From Pseudomonas indica NBRC 103045 (GTDB lineage Bacteria > Pseudomonadota > Gammaproteobacteria > Pseudomonadales > Pseudomonadaceae): DNA of 64,000 nt. Below are positions 36,389-45,127 of the stretch, piece after piece (the stretch's first letter is position 1; each line of letters opens with the position of its first letter). The DNA is taken from assembly GCF_002091635.1 (NCBI RefSeq), contig NZ_BDAC01000002.1, positions 405,981 to 469,980 on the forward strand, given 5' to 3'. The notes beneath the pieces are model-generated. The model ran no database searches. It was not told the DNA's origin and saw only the letters and a list, made by a program, of their open reading frames with translations. The position numbers and the translations under genes are program-made.

Positions 36389-39300
36389 TTAGACTGTATC
36401 CACCTTCAACGAACCGTCGTTGAGCATGCCGCTGATCACCGTCCCCACATCGGAGCTGCTGTAGTAGGCACCACTGGACAAGTCCACGCCCTCCAGCACG
36501 ATGGTCTGCTCGACGGGACCGTTCACGCCCTGGACATCGACACCGATGGTGGTGCCATTCGGGCCGAACGAGAAGCTCAGGTAGTGACTCAACTCACCGG
36601 CATCCGGCGTCGGCGAGAGCCCCGTCAACAATTGGGACAGGTCGAGAACGTCCTCGCCCGGCTTGAAGTCGGTGATCCGGTCCGTACCGGTCTCGCCGGC
36701 GTTCCACTGGAAGGTGTCGGCACCGGCGCCACCGGACATCAGGTCGTTACCCAAGCCACCGATCAGCAGGTCGTTGCCGTCGCCACCGGACAGCACGTCG
36801 TCGCCCAACAACCCGGAGAGGGTGTCGTCGCCGCCGTTGCCGAACAGGTGGTCGACACCGCTGGTACCGGTCAGGGTATTGCCACCGGCATCGCCTTCCA
36901 CGCTGGTGTCGACCGGGTACAGCGTCGCCGTGATGTTACTGGCGATGCTGTCGCCGTCCCCATCCGTCGCGGTGATCGGATGGGTGAGGTCGATCGGCTG
37001 GCCGGGTACTTCCTGCGAATACGACAGGAAGCTCAGGGAGAAGTCGCCGGTACCGGTCGCGCCCTGCACATGCACCGCGCTGAACGCGTCGTCCGAGACG
37101 ATCTGGAAGGTCCAGCCGTCCTTCATGCCCTGGATGGTGATGGAGTTGCCGTTGTCCACCAGTGTCACCAGATTCGTGACATCGGTGGCACCGTTGAACA
37201 CCTTGATATCGCTGGTGGAGAGGTTGACGTAGCTTTCGCCCGGATCGCCGTTGCCGAAGACATAATCGCTGTCGGCAATGATCGCCGTGACGATCAGATT
37301 CGCCGTGTTGGCGGCTCCGCCCTTGACGAATATGCGTTGCTTGTAGCTGAACGCCAAGTTGTGGTCCGTGTAGACGAAGCCCGTGCCGTTCGCGCCGCCA
37401 GTGGCCAGCCCGTTGACGAAATCGAAGCGCACGTTTTCGCCGGTGCTGATCCACTGGTTGGCGATACCGATGTCGTCGACGTCGCTGTTGATGCTGCCGG
37501 TGGTCGAGGAAATCAGTACATCCTGGTCGCTGCCGCCGATATTGATCAGGCCCTTGAAGTTCACGTTACCCGCACCGACGCCGGTCAGGTTGGTGGTGGT
37601 GATTTCCTGTACCCCGTTGGAGATCACGCCGTAGGTGGTGAGGGTGTAGCTATCGGCCGCCGGATCGATATCGATGGTGTAGCCGATATCACCGCCCGCC
37701 GTCTTGGCCACCAGCTCGGTATGGTCGGCGCCGTAGTACAGGAACAGTTGCTGACCGTCGAGCATCAGGATGCGGCCATCGGCGTCCAGCGCGGCCGTCC
37801 CTTCGGTGATGTTGAACACCACATTGCCCACGCCGTCGGCGCCCGTTGCCTGGGCGAAACGCAGATCGGCCGTGATGCTGTGCACGGCGGTGGTCTGGTC
37901 CACCATCAGGCCGTTCACCGGCACGAAAGCCACCGGTACGTCGTCGACGATATCCACCAAGATGGTCCCGGTGGCGGTGTTGCCGTTGGCGTCCGTCACC
38001 TGGTAGGTGAAGCTGTCCTTGCCCAGCTCCACGTTGGCGCCATTATTGGCATCCGGGCTGGTGTCGTAGGGCTTGGTCAGGGTGTAGACATAGCTGCCAT
38101 CGCTGTTGATCTGGATGGTGCCGTAGCTGCCGGTGGCGCTGCCGACCAGGCTGTAGGTCAGAACTCCTACGCCACCCGTGGCGTTGAGCTGGTTGCTGGC
38201 GTCCGTCTCGCCGGTATGGCCCGGCAGGCTGCCGGTCACCGTGCCGGCGGCCAGGTCGGAACCGCTGACCGTGGTGTCCAGCGCCTTCTCGTAGACCAGC
38301 ACGTCGTTGTCCAGCGGCGCGAAGAGCCCGCTATCGGTGAGCCCGATGGTCAGGGTGGTGGTGCTCAAGTCACCGTCCGCATCGCGGATGGTATAGGTGA
38401 ACACGTCGGTCGCTCCCGCCGGCGGCACCACATTGGGGAAGCCGTCGTAGGTGTAGCTGCCATCGGCGTTCAGCACCAGGGTGCCATAGGTACCGGTCAG
38501 CAACGAGCCGACACTGCCGGAAGCCGGTGTGCCGGTGTCGCCACCGACCTTGACGCCGACGACTCCGCCACCGGCCGTGGCGCCATCCGCGCCGAACACA
38601 TCGGGCGTGCCGTCGGTCAGCACATTGCCGTTGACCACCCCACCTTCCACCACGCTGTTGGTGTCGGCGTGGGCAGTCGGGGCATCGTCGACGATGGTCA
38701 CGTCCAGGCTGGCGTTGGACGATGAGCCGTCTTCATCGGTGACTACGATGGCGAAGCTCTCGGTCGCCTGGTCGGAACCCACTGCGTTGCTCACCGGGTC
38801 CTGCAAGGTGTAGGTGTAGGACACCGTACCGCCCGATCCAGTACCGCTGTAGCCATTGATCACCAGTACGCCGGCCGGGCTGTCAATCACTAGATTGGCG
38901 CTGCCCGAGTTGGCCAGTTGCGCGTAGGTGAAGCTGACCCCACCGATACTGATGGTGGCGATGCCATCCGGAGCACTGATGACGAACGAGCCACTGTCGC
39001 TAAGGGACTCGGGCGTCTGATCGCTGCCGTTGGGCAGATCGTCCTCATCCACCAGCAACTCGCCGCCGTTCACGTCCAGACCGGTAATGACCACACCGTC
39101 GTCGGCGCCCTGAATGGTCAGGGTCAGGGTGGCGCTGCTCGGGTCGCCATCGGCGTCCTGCATGCCGTAGCCGAAGGACTCGCTCAGCGACTCGCCCTCG
39201 CTCAAGCCCTGGATAATCGCCTGGGTCGCCGGATCGGTGTAGAGCGTGTAGGTGTAGCTACCATTGGCGCCCAGTACCAATTGACCGTAGGTACCGGCGT

Positions 39301-42300
39301 AGCTGCCGGGCGTGGTGACCACCTTACCGCCATCGGCACCGCCGATGTCGTTGGTCAGCACGTTGCCGCCGACGCTGGTGGCATCCTCGCTCAGGCTGGC
39401 GCTATCGTTAGCCGCGACAGGTTTGTCATCGATGATGGTCACGTCCAGCGAATCAGTACCGGACGAACCATCCGCATCGGTGACAACCACAGCGAAACTC
39501 TCGGTCGCCTGATCGGAGCCCAGCGCGTTGCTCACCGGGTCCTGCAGCGTATAGGTGTAGGAGACGGTACCGCCCGTTGCCGAGCCGCTGTAGCCGTTGA
39601 TCACCAGCACGCCGGCCGGGCTGTCGATCACCAGATTGACGCTGCCCGAATTGGCCAGTTGCGCGTAGGTGAAACTGACCCCACCGATGCTGACGGTGGC
39701 GATGCCATCCGGCGCTGTGATAGCGAACGAACCGCTCTGGCTCAGCGAGTCGGACTGATCGGTACCATTGGGCAGGTCGTCTTCGTCGACCAGCACTTCC
39801 CCGCCGTTCAGGTCCAGGCCGGTGATCACCACACCGTCGTCGGCGCCCTGGATGGTCAGGGTCAGAGTGGCGCTGCTCGGGTCGCCATCGGCGTCCTGCA
39901 TGCCGTAGCCGAACGACTCGCTCAGCGACTCGCCCTCGCTCAAGCCCTGGATAATCGCCTGGGTCGCCGGGTCGGCGTAGAGCGTGTAGGTGTAGCTGCC
40001 GTCCGAATTCAGCACCAGTTGACCGTAGGTCCCGGCATAGCTGCCGGGCGTGGTGACCACCTTGCCGCCGTCGGCGCCGCCGATGTCGTTGGTCAGCACA
40101 TTGCCGCCGACGCTGGCGTCGTCCTCGCCCAGGCTGTTGCTGTCGTTCAACGCCGTTGGCACGTCGTCGACGATTTCGATGATGATGTTGGCCGGGGCCG
40201 ACGAAGCGGTGCCGTCCGAAACGGTCAGGGTAAAGACGTCGGTCTCCACGCCAGGGCCATCGGTGGTCGGGCTGGTCAGCTCGTAGGTGTAGCTGGCCAC
40301 GCCGGTGTCCGGATCGTAGGCGGTGATGGTCAGGGTGCCGTTGCTGCCGGCGAAGCTCGAACCCGCCAGGCTGCCGATGGCCACGGTCACGCCGTTGATG
40401 GTCACGCTCTGGAGATCGTCCAGCCCATCGGCATCCGACAGGGTGAAGGTACCGCTGGCGAACTCGCTGTTCGCCCCTGCATCCGACCCGGCCGGCAGGC
40501 CGGACTCGAACACCACGTCGTTGGCGCCGCCGTTGCCCGGATCGACCGTCAGGCCAGGCACGTCGTTGCTGCCGACGATGGTGACGGTCACCGTGGCGGT
40601 GCTCTCGTCGCCGTCCGCGTCGCGCATGGTGTAGCTGAAGGTCTCGGTCAGCGTCTCGCCGCTGTCCAAGCCCTGTACCACCGGGTTGGCCGTATTCAGG
40701 GTGTAGATGTAGGCACCGTCCGCGCCCAGCACGAACTGGCCATAACTGCCGCTGCTGGTACCCGGGGTGGTGACGGTCTTGCCGCCATCGGCACCGGCAC
40801 TGTCGTTGTCCAGCACGTTGCCGACGACACTGGCGGTGTCTTCGCCCAGGCTGGCGCTGTCGTTGGCTGCGATGGGCTGATCATCAATGATGGTTACGTC
40901 GAGACTGGCGTTGGACGAAGAGCCATCCTCGTCGGTGACTACGATGGCGAAGCTCTCGGTCGCCTGGTCGGAGCCCACTGCGTTGCTCACCGGGTCCTGC
41001 AAGGTGTAGGTGTAGGACACCGTACCGCCCGATCCAGTACCGCTGTAGCCATTGATCACCAGCACACCGGCCGGGCTGTCAATCACTAGATTGACGCTGC
41101 CCGCGTTGGCCAGTTGCGCGTAGGTGAAGCTGACCCCACCGATGCTGACGGTGGCGATGCCATCCGGCGCTGTGATAGCGAACGAACCGCTCTGGCTCAG
41201 CGAGTCGGACTGATCGGTACCATTGGGCAGGTCGTCTTCGTCGACCAGCACTTCCCCGCCGTTCAGGTCCAGGCCGGTGATCACCACACCGTCGTCGGCG
41301 CCCTGGATGGTCAGGGTCAGAGTGGCGCTGCTCGGGTCGCCATCGGCGTCCTGCATGCCGTAGCCGAACGACTCGCTCAGCGACTCGCCCTCGCTCAAGC
41401 CCTGGATAATCGCCTGGGTCGCCGGGTCGGCGTAGAGCGTGTAGGTGTAGCTGCCGTCCGAATTCAGCACCAGTTGACCGTAGGTCCCGGCATAGCTGCC
41501 GGGCGTGGTGACCACCTTGCCGCCGTCGGCGCCGCCGATGTCGTTGGTCAGCACATTGCCGCCGACGCTGGCGTCGTCCTCGCCCAGGCTGTTGCTGTCG
41601 TTCAACGCCGTTGGCACGTCGTCGACGATTTCGATGATGATGTTGGCCGGGGCCGACGAAGCGGTGCCGTCCGAAACGGTCAGGGTAAAGACGTCGGTCT
41701 CCACGCCAGGGCCATCGGTGGTCGGGCTGGTCAGCTCGTAGGTGTAGCTGGCCACGCCGGTGTCCGGATCGTAGGCGGTGATGGTCAGGGTGCCGTTGCT
41801 GCCGGCGAAACTCGAACCCGCCAGGCTGCCGATGGCCACGGTCACGCCGTTGATGGTCACGCTCTGCAGGTCGTCCAGCCCATCGGCATCCGACAGGGTG
41901 AAGGTACCGCTGGCGAACTCGCTGTTCGCCCCTGCATCCGACCCGGCCGGCAGGCCGGACTCGAACACCACGTCGTTGGCGCCGCCGTTGCCCGGATCGA
42001 CCGTCAGGCCAGGCACGTCGTTGCTGCCGACGATGGTGACGGTCACCGTGGCGGTGCTCTCGTCGCCGTCCGCATCGCGCATGGTGTAGCTGAACGTCTC
42101 GGTCAGCGTCTCGCCGCTGTCCAGGCCCTGTACTAGCGGATTGGCCGTATTCAGGGTGTAGGTGTAGGCGCCGTCCGCGCCCAGCACGAACTGGCCATAG
42201 CTGCCGCTGCTGGTACCGGGCGTAGTGACAGTCTTGCCGCCATCGGCACCGGCACTGTCGTTGTCCAGCACGTTGCCGGCGACGCTGGCGGTGTCTTCGC

Positions 42301-43291
42301 CCAGGCTGGCGCTGTCGTTAGCTGCACTGGGGCCGTCGTCGTAGACGGTGATGTTCAGGACGCTGACCGGAGAGATGTCGCCATCGCTGTCGATGACGCG
42401 TACGCCGAAGCTCTCCCCGACCTGGTCGGCCGCGCCGGTGCCCGTACCGCTGTGATCTTGGGTCGCACCGCTCAGGGTGTAGGTCCAGTTGCCTGCCGCA
42501 TCGACCACCAGCGTGCCGTACACACCCTGCACGGTGCCACCGTTGGTGACGTCGATCCAGTTGCCGTCACGGTCCTGCACCTGCACGGCGGCCACGCCGT
42601 CCGGCGAGTTGACGATCAACCGGCCCTGGGTCTGCTCGGCATCGCTGCCAGGGTTGCTGCCGTCCGCCAGGGCAGCCTCATCGACCACACCCGGTCCGGC
42701 GATCACCTCGCCTTCGAAGTCCTCATAGACCACCTCGACGCTCGGCGTGAAGTCCGGCGCGGCCGGCTCTTCCGGCTCGGCGGCGACGATATCGGCCTCG
42801 GGGAACAGCGGGCTGAAACCCAGTCCCTCGGTGGGGAAGCCGATCACCGGGTCGACGGCGCCACCAACCTCGCCCAGCAGGACGAACGAGTGCCCGCCGC
42901 CTCCACCGCCGGCACCGCCTGCTCCGGCACCCGGGCCGGCCGCGGTGGCTTCACCGATCTGGGTCGGGTCGGCGCCCGCCGCGATGGCACGTTGCAGGGC
43001 TTCGACGTCGGTCAGAGCCTGGTCGCTCGGCGCAGTCGCGGCCGCCTGCTCCGCCGATGCACCGCTGCCCTCGGCCAGCAACTGGCTATCCAGCAGCAGT
43101 TCGCTCTGCCGTCCGAGTTCCAGTTCCCCACCCTTGGCCAGCGCGATGGAGATTGCGCCCTCCGGCCCGGTGACGATCTGTTCGCCGGCGAATACCCGGT
43201 CACCCTCAACGAGGAGACGCCGCCCGCCATCGCTGGCGACCGCATACACCTCTCCCACGACCTGTCTGACGACACCGATCAACGTAGCCAT
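36389..43291 (-). CDS. Giant LapA-like RTX adhesin with LapG-cleavable retention module
   Basis: The 2300-residue protein starts MATLIGVVRQVVGEVYAV with GGAGG 6 bases upstream of this ATG. Residues 1-115 form the LapA-type retention module (VEGDRVFAGEQIVTGPEGAISIAL, then AAGADPTQIGEA). A TAAG motif at 116-119, the LapG site, is followed by a Gly-rich linker. Residues about 230-1650 are tandem VCBS/cadherin-like Ig repeats (NDSxSLGED..GNVLxND, GSYTYTL, DADGDxSSATLTLTI), including a near-identical duplicated block. A non-repeated part (about 1650-2120) precedes RTX GGxGxD repeats (about 2131-2194) and a type I secretion signal. It should be exported by LapEBC and held in the outer membrane until LapG cuts it. 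It is shorter than P. fluorescens LapA (about 5200 residues). Confidence 0.94.
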   Translation of the reverse strand: MATLIGVVRQVVGEVYAVASDGGRRLLVEGDRVFAGEQIVTGPEGAISIALAKGGELELGRQSELLLDSQLLAEGSGASAEQAAATAPSDQALTDVEALQRAIAAGADPTQIGEATAAGPGAGAGGAGGGGGGHSFVLLGEVGGAVDPVIGFPTEGLGFSPLFPEADIVAAEPEEPAAPDFTPSVEVVYEDFEGEVIAGPGVVDEAALADGSNPGSDAEQTQGRLIVNSPDGVAAVQVQDRDGNWIDVTNGGTVQGVYGTLVVDAAGNWTYTLSGATQDHSGTGTGAADQVGESFGVRVIDSDGDISPVSVLNITVYDDGPSAANDSASLGEDTASVAGNVLDNDSAGADGGKTVTTPGTSSGSYGQFVLGADGAYTYTLNTANPLVQGLDSGETLTETFSYTMRDADGDESTATVTVTIVGSNDVPGLTVDPGNGGANDVVFESGLPAGSDAGANSEFASGTFTLSDADGLDDLQSVTINGVTVAIGSLAGSSFAGSNGTLTITAYDPDTGVASYTYELTSPTTDGPGVETDVFTLTVSDGTASSAPANIIIEIVDDVPTALNDSNSLGEDDASVGGNVLTNDIGGADGGKVVTTPGSYAGTYGQLVLNSDGSYTYTLYADPATQAIIQGLSEGESLSESFGYGMQDADGDPSSATLTLTIQGADDGVVITGLDLNGGEVLVDEDDLPNGTDQSDSLSQSGSFAITAPDGIATVSIGGVSFTYAQLANAGSVNLVIDSPAGVLVINGYSGTGSGGTVSYTYTLQDPVSNAVGSDQATESFAIVVTDEDGSSSNASLDVTIIDDQPIAANDSASLGEDTASVVGNVLDNDSAGADGGKTVTTPGTSSGSYGQFVLGADGAYIYTLNTANPVVQGLDSGETLTETFSYTMRDADGDESTATVTVTIVGSNDVPGLTVDPGNGGANDVVFESGLPAGSDAGANSEFASGTFTLSDADGLDDLQSVTINGVTVAIGSLAGSSFAGSNGTLTITAYDPDTGVASYTYELTSPTTDGPGVETDVFTLTVSDGTASSAPANIIIEIVDDVPTALNDSNSLGEDDASVGGNVLTNDIGGADGGKVVTTPGSYAGTYGQLVLNSDGSYTYTLYADPATQAIIQGLSEGESLSESFGYGMQDADGDPSSATLTLTIQGADDGVVITGLDLNGGEVLVDEDDLPNGTDQSDSLSQSGSFAITAPDGIATVSIGGVSFTYAQLANSGSVNLVIDSPAGVLVINGYSGSATGGTVSYTYTLQDPVSNALGSDQATESFAVVVTDADGSSGTDSLDVTIIDDKPVAANDSASLSEDATSVGGNVLTNDIGGADGGKVVTTPGSYAGTYGQLVLGANGSYTYTLYTDPATQAIIQGLSEGESLSESFGYGMQDADGDPSSATLTLTIQGADDGVVITGLDVNGGELLVDEDDLPNGSDQTPESLSDSGSFVISAPDGIATISIGGVSFTYAQLANSGSANLVIDSPAGVLVINGYSGTGSGGTVSYTYTLQDPVSNAVGSDQATESFAIVVTDEDGSSSNASLDVTIVDDAPTAHADTNSVVEGGVVNGNVLTDGTPDVFGADGATAGGGVVGVKVGGDTGTPASGSVGSLLTGTYGTLVLNADGSYTYDGFPNVVPPAGATDVFTYTIRDADGDLSTTTLTIGLTDSGLFAPLDNDVLVYEKALDTTVSGSDLAAGTVTGSLPGHTGETDASNQLNATGGVGVLTYSLVGSATGSYGTIQINSDGSYVYTLTKPYDTSPDANNGANVELGKDSFTYQVTDANGNTATGTILVDIVDDVPVAFVPVNGLMVDQTTAVHSITADLRFAQATGADGVGNVVFNITEGTAALDADGRILMLDGQQLFLYYGADHTELVAKTAGGDIGYTIDIDPAADSYTLTTYGVISNGVQEITTTNLTGVGAGNVNFKGLINIGGSDQDVLISSTTGSINSDVDDIGIANQWISTGENVRFDFVNGLATGGANGTGFVYTDHNLAFSYKQRIFVKGGAANTANLIVTAIIADSDYVFGNGDPGESYVNLSTSDIKVFNGATDVTNLVTLVDNGNSITIQGMKDGWTFQIVSDDAFSAVHVQGATGTGDFSLSFLSYSQEVPGQPIDLTHPITATDGDGDSIASNITATLYPVDTSVEGDAGGNTLTGTSGVDHLFGNGGDDTLSGLLGDDVLSGGDGNDLLIGGLGNDLMSGGAGADTFQWNAGETGTDRITDFKPGEDVLDLSQLLTGLSPTPDAGELSHYLSFSFGPNGTTIGVDVQGVNGPVEQTIVLEGVDLSSGAYYSSSDVGTVISGMLNDGSLKVDTV
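36710..36900 (-). other. RTX calcium-binding repeat block of the adhesin
   Basis: Codes for consecutive nonapeptides of the GGxGxDxLx type (FGNGGDDTLSG, SGGDGNDLLIGG, GGLGNDLMSGG, GGAGADTF). Such repeats bind calcium outside the cell and pull the protein through the type I channel. Confidence 0.9.
39664..40870 (-). repeat. Adhesin repeat block, copy nearer the C-terminus
   Basis: This ~1.2-kb stretch is almost identical to 41119-42325, offset by 1455 bases (485 codons), and codes about residues 808-1210. The differences seen are scattered single bases. Confidence 0.85.
41119..42325 (-). repeat. Adhesin repeat block, copy nearer the N-terminus
   Basis: Near-identical in-frame copy of 39664-40870, coding about residues 323-725. 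The high identity at DNA level, including synonymous positions, points to recent duplication or gene conversion. Confidence 0.85.
42935..42946 (-). other. LapG cleavage motif TAAG in the adhesin
   Basis: Codons ACC GCG GCC GGC give Thr-Ala-Ala-Gly at residues 116-119. In P. fluorescens LapA the LapG cut falls between the two alanines of a TAAG motif at nearly the same distance from the N-terminus. Confidence 0.8.
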
Positions 43292-43425
43292 GTCCATCCT
43301 CCGCAAACAACGAATCGGCCTCTGCCGACGATTCCTTCAGAGGGCCCGGGGTGCTCTTCGAAACAGGAGTTGCGGAGAGAAAAATCGCTGTAAAGGACGG
43401 CGCCAATTTTTTGTTTAAAAAATAC

Positions 43426-43443
43426 GCGACAAAAAAATGTCGC
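43426..43443. promoter_or_regulatory. Inverted repeat GCGACA-N6-TGTCGC
   Basis: Perfect 6-base arms around an A-run, about 135 bases upstream of the adhesin start codon. It could be an operator or an mRNA-leader hairpin. Confidence 0.35.
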
Positions 43444-43609
43444 ATTTTCGAGCCACGCCGTACGACTTTAACCGGTTGATTTCCCGCCCTTCGCTCTAGA
43501 CCGAGCCCTGGCCATCATTTCGCCCGTGAAATCAATGAAAACCTTTGATATCGGGGCCTGCCAAAGCGAACAATGTGCTTATCTAAGAAAAATTGCATAA
43601 GAATATTTA

Positions 43610-43626
43610 GTCATATTTTCTATGAC
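43610..43626. promoter_or_regulatory. Inverted repeat GTCATA-N5-TATGAC
   Basis: Perfect 6-base arms; the outer GTC..GAC resembles FleQ half-sites but the centre differs. It lies between the two divergent starts. Confidence 0.4.
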
Positions 43627-43702
43627 AAAATCTTCTGAGCTTTTTTAAAAGATGACCTTAGCTGTGATGTTACAGTCCTGATACGGTTTCACAGGAAATA
43701 AC

Positions 43703-43716
43703 GTCAGTAATTTGAC
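43703..43716 (+). promoter_or_regulatory. Predicted FleQ box
   Basis: GTCAGTAATTTGAC fits the FleQ consensus GTCaNTAAAtTGAC closely. FleQ binds such sites at pel, psl, cdrA and lap promoters, and c-di-GMP changes its effect from repression to activation. The box ends 34 bases before the lapE start codon. Confidence 0.68.
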
Positions 43717-43750
43717 GACAGGATTCGAAGTCTTTTAAGGAGAGCATTCC

Positions 43751-45106
43751 ATGCGCGCTTTAACCCCCCTCTGGTCCAGCATGCTGTTGGTCATGGTTTA
43801 CAGTCAGGCCCAGGCGATGAACCTGTCGGAAGCCATTCAAAGTACCGTGGACAATCACCCCGAGATCCAGGCCAACGCCAACAGCCGGCTCTCCTCGGAC
43901 GAAGACGTGAAGATCGCCAAGGGCGGCTACCTGCCCACCGTCGACATGCTGGTCGGTTATGGCCGCGAACATACCGACAGCCCGAGCACCCGCGCCTTCG
44001 GCGACCACCACACCGAAACGCTGAACAACACCACCGCCGAGCTGCGCCTGCGGCAGATGCTGTTCGATGGCTTCAACACGCCGAACGAAGTCGCGCGGAC
44101 CGAAGCGGTGGTGAATTCGCGCGCCTACCGCCTGCTCGGCACGGCCGAGAGTCTGGCGCTGCGCACCGTCGAGGTGTACCTGGAAGTGCTCAAGCGGCGC
44201 GAGCTGGTGACGCTGGCCAAGGACAACCTGCTCAGCCACCAGCGCGTCAACGATCAGATCGGCCTGCGCAAGGAGCGCGGCGTGGGCAGCACCGCCGACG
44301 TCGACCAGTCCGAAGCGCGCGTGGCGCTGGCGCAGAACAACCTGTACACCGAGCAGGTCAACCTGGCCGATGCCGAGGCGAACTTCTTCAGCGTGGTCGG
44401 GCGCATGCCGGACGAACTCGAAGCCCCGGCCTCGATCAAGGGCGAGCTGCCCGCCGACCTGTCCGCAGCCCGGCAACTGGTGATGGAAAACAACCCCTAC
44501 CTGAAATCGGCCCAGGCCGACGTCCAGGCCGCCGAGAAGCAGTACGAGGTCGCCAAGTCGCCGTTCTATCCGCGCTTCGACGTCGAGCTGGCCACCAGCG
44601 CCAACGACAACGTGCAGGGCGACGAAGGCCACTACAACTCGTGGCGCGCCGGCGTGGTGATGAATTACAACCTGTTCAACGGCATGCGCGACAAGGCCCG
44701 CCTGCAATCCAGCGCCCACCAGATCAACGAGGCGATGGACATCCGCAATAACGCGCTGCGCCAGCTCAACGAGAACCTCGCGCTGGCCTGGAACGCCATG
44801 GAAAACGCCCGTGCGCAGACCAAGCCGGCCCGCGACTACGCGGATTACACCACCCGCGTCCGCGAGGCCTACCAACAGCAGTTCGGCCTGGGCCAGCGCA
44901 GCCTGCTCGATCTGCTGGACAGCGACAACGAGCTGTTCACCGCGAACCGCCGCTACGTCGAGGTGCGCTACACCGAAGAGTTTTCCATGTACCGCGTGAT
45001 CGCGGCGATGGGTGAGTTGCTGCGCAAGCAGAACATCGTAGTCCCGGCCGAAGCGGTAGCCCTCACCGAGGTGAAGAGCGAGGCTCGACTGCCGGCCATG
45101 AAGTAA
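43751..45106 (+). CDS. lapE: TolC-family outer-membrane protein of the adhesin type I secretion system
   Basis: The 451-residue protein has a signal peptide (about 1-22, ending AQA) and two TolC repeats of long helices and strand pairs (NTTAELRLRQMLFDGF and YNSWRAGVVMNYNLFNGMRDKARL). It forms the outer-membrane channel of the type I system. An AAGGAGAG site precedes the ATG. lapB follows 21 bases later, so lapE-lapB-lapC form one operon, divergent from the adhesin. Confidence 0.92.
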   Translation: MRALTPLWSSMLLVMVYSQAQAMNLSEAIQSTVDNHPEIQANANSRLSSDEDVKIAKGGYLPTVDMLVGYGREHTDSPSTRAFGDHHTETLNNTTAELRLRQMLFDGFNTPNEVARTEAVVNSRAYRLLGTAESLALRTVEVYLEVLKRRELVTLAKDNLLSHQRVNDQIGLRKERGVGSTADVDQSEARVALAQNNLYTEQVNLADAEANFFSVVGRMPDELEAPASIKGELPADLSAARQLVMENNPYLKSAQADVQAAEKQYEVAKSPFYPRFDVELATSANDNVQGDEGHYNSWRAGVVMNYNLFNGMRDKARLQSSAHQINEAMDIRNNALRQLNENLALAWNAMENARAQTKPARDYADYTTRVREAYQQQFGLGQRSLLDLLDSDNELFTANRRYVEVRYTEEFSMYRVIAAMGELLRKQNIVVPAEAVALTEVKSEARLPAMK

Positions 45107-45127
45107 CGGCCACCGGAGCAGTTGAAC

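Larger units (their letters stand above)
43292..43750. other. Divergent control region between the adhesin and lapE
   Basis: This 459-base A/T-rich region separates two divergent biofilm genes. It holds three inverted repeats: GCGACA-N6-TGTCGC at 43426-43443, GTCATA-N5-TATGAC at 43610-43626 and a FleQ-like box at 43703-43716. No gene is seen. Confidence 0.65.

Noticed and set aside
36584..42136. Several long plus-strand frames opposite the adhesin
   Set aside because: They repeat because the adhesin DNA repeats, and they lack ribosome sites and recognisable domains.
38690..42330. Regular repeats considered as a CRISPR array or satellite
   Set aside because: The units are long, in-frame and coding for Ig-like domains; there are no short repeats with unique spacers.
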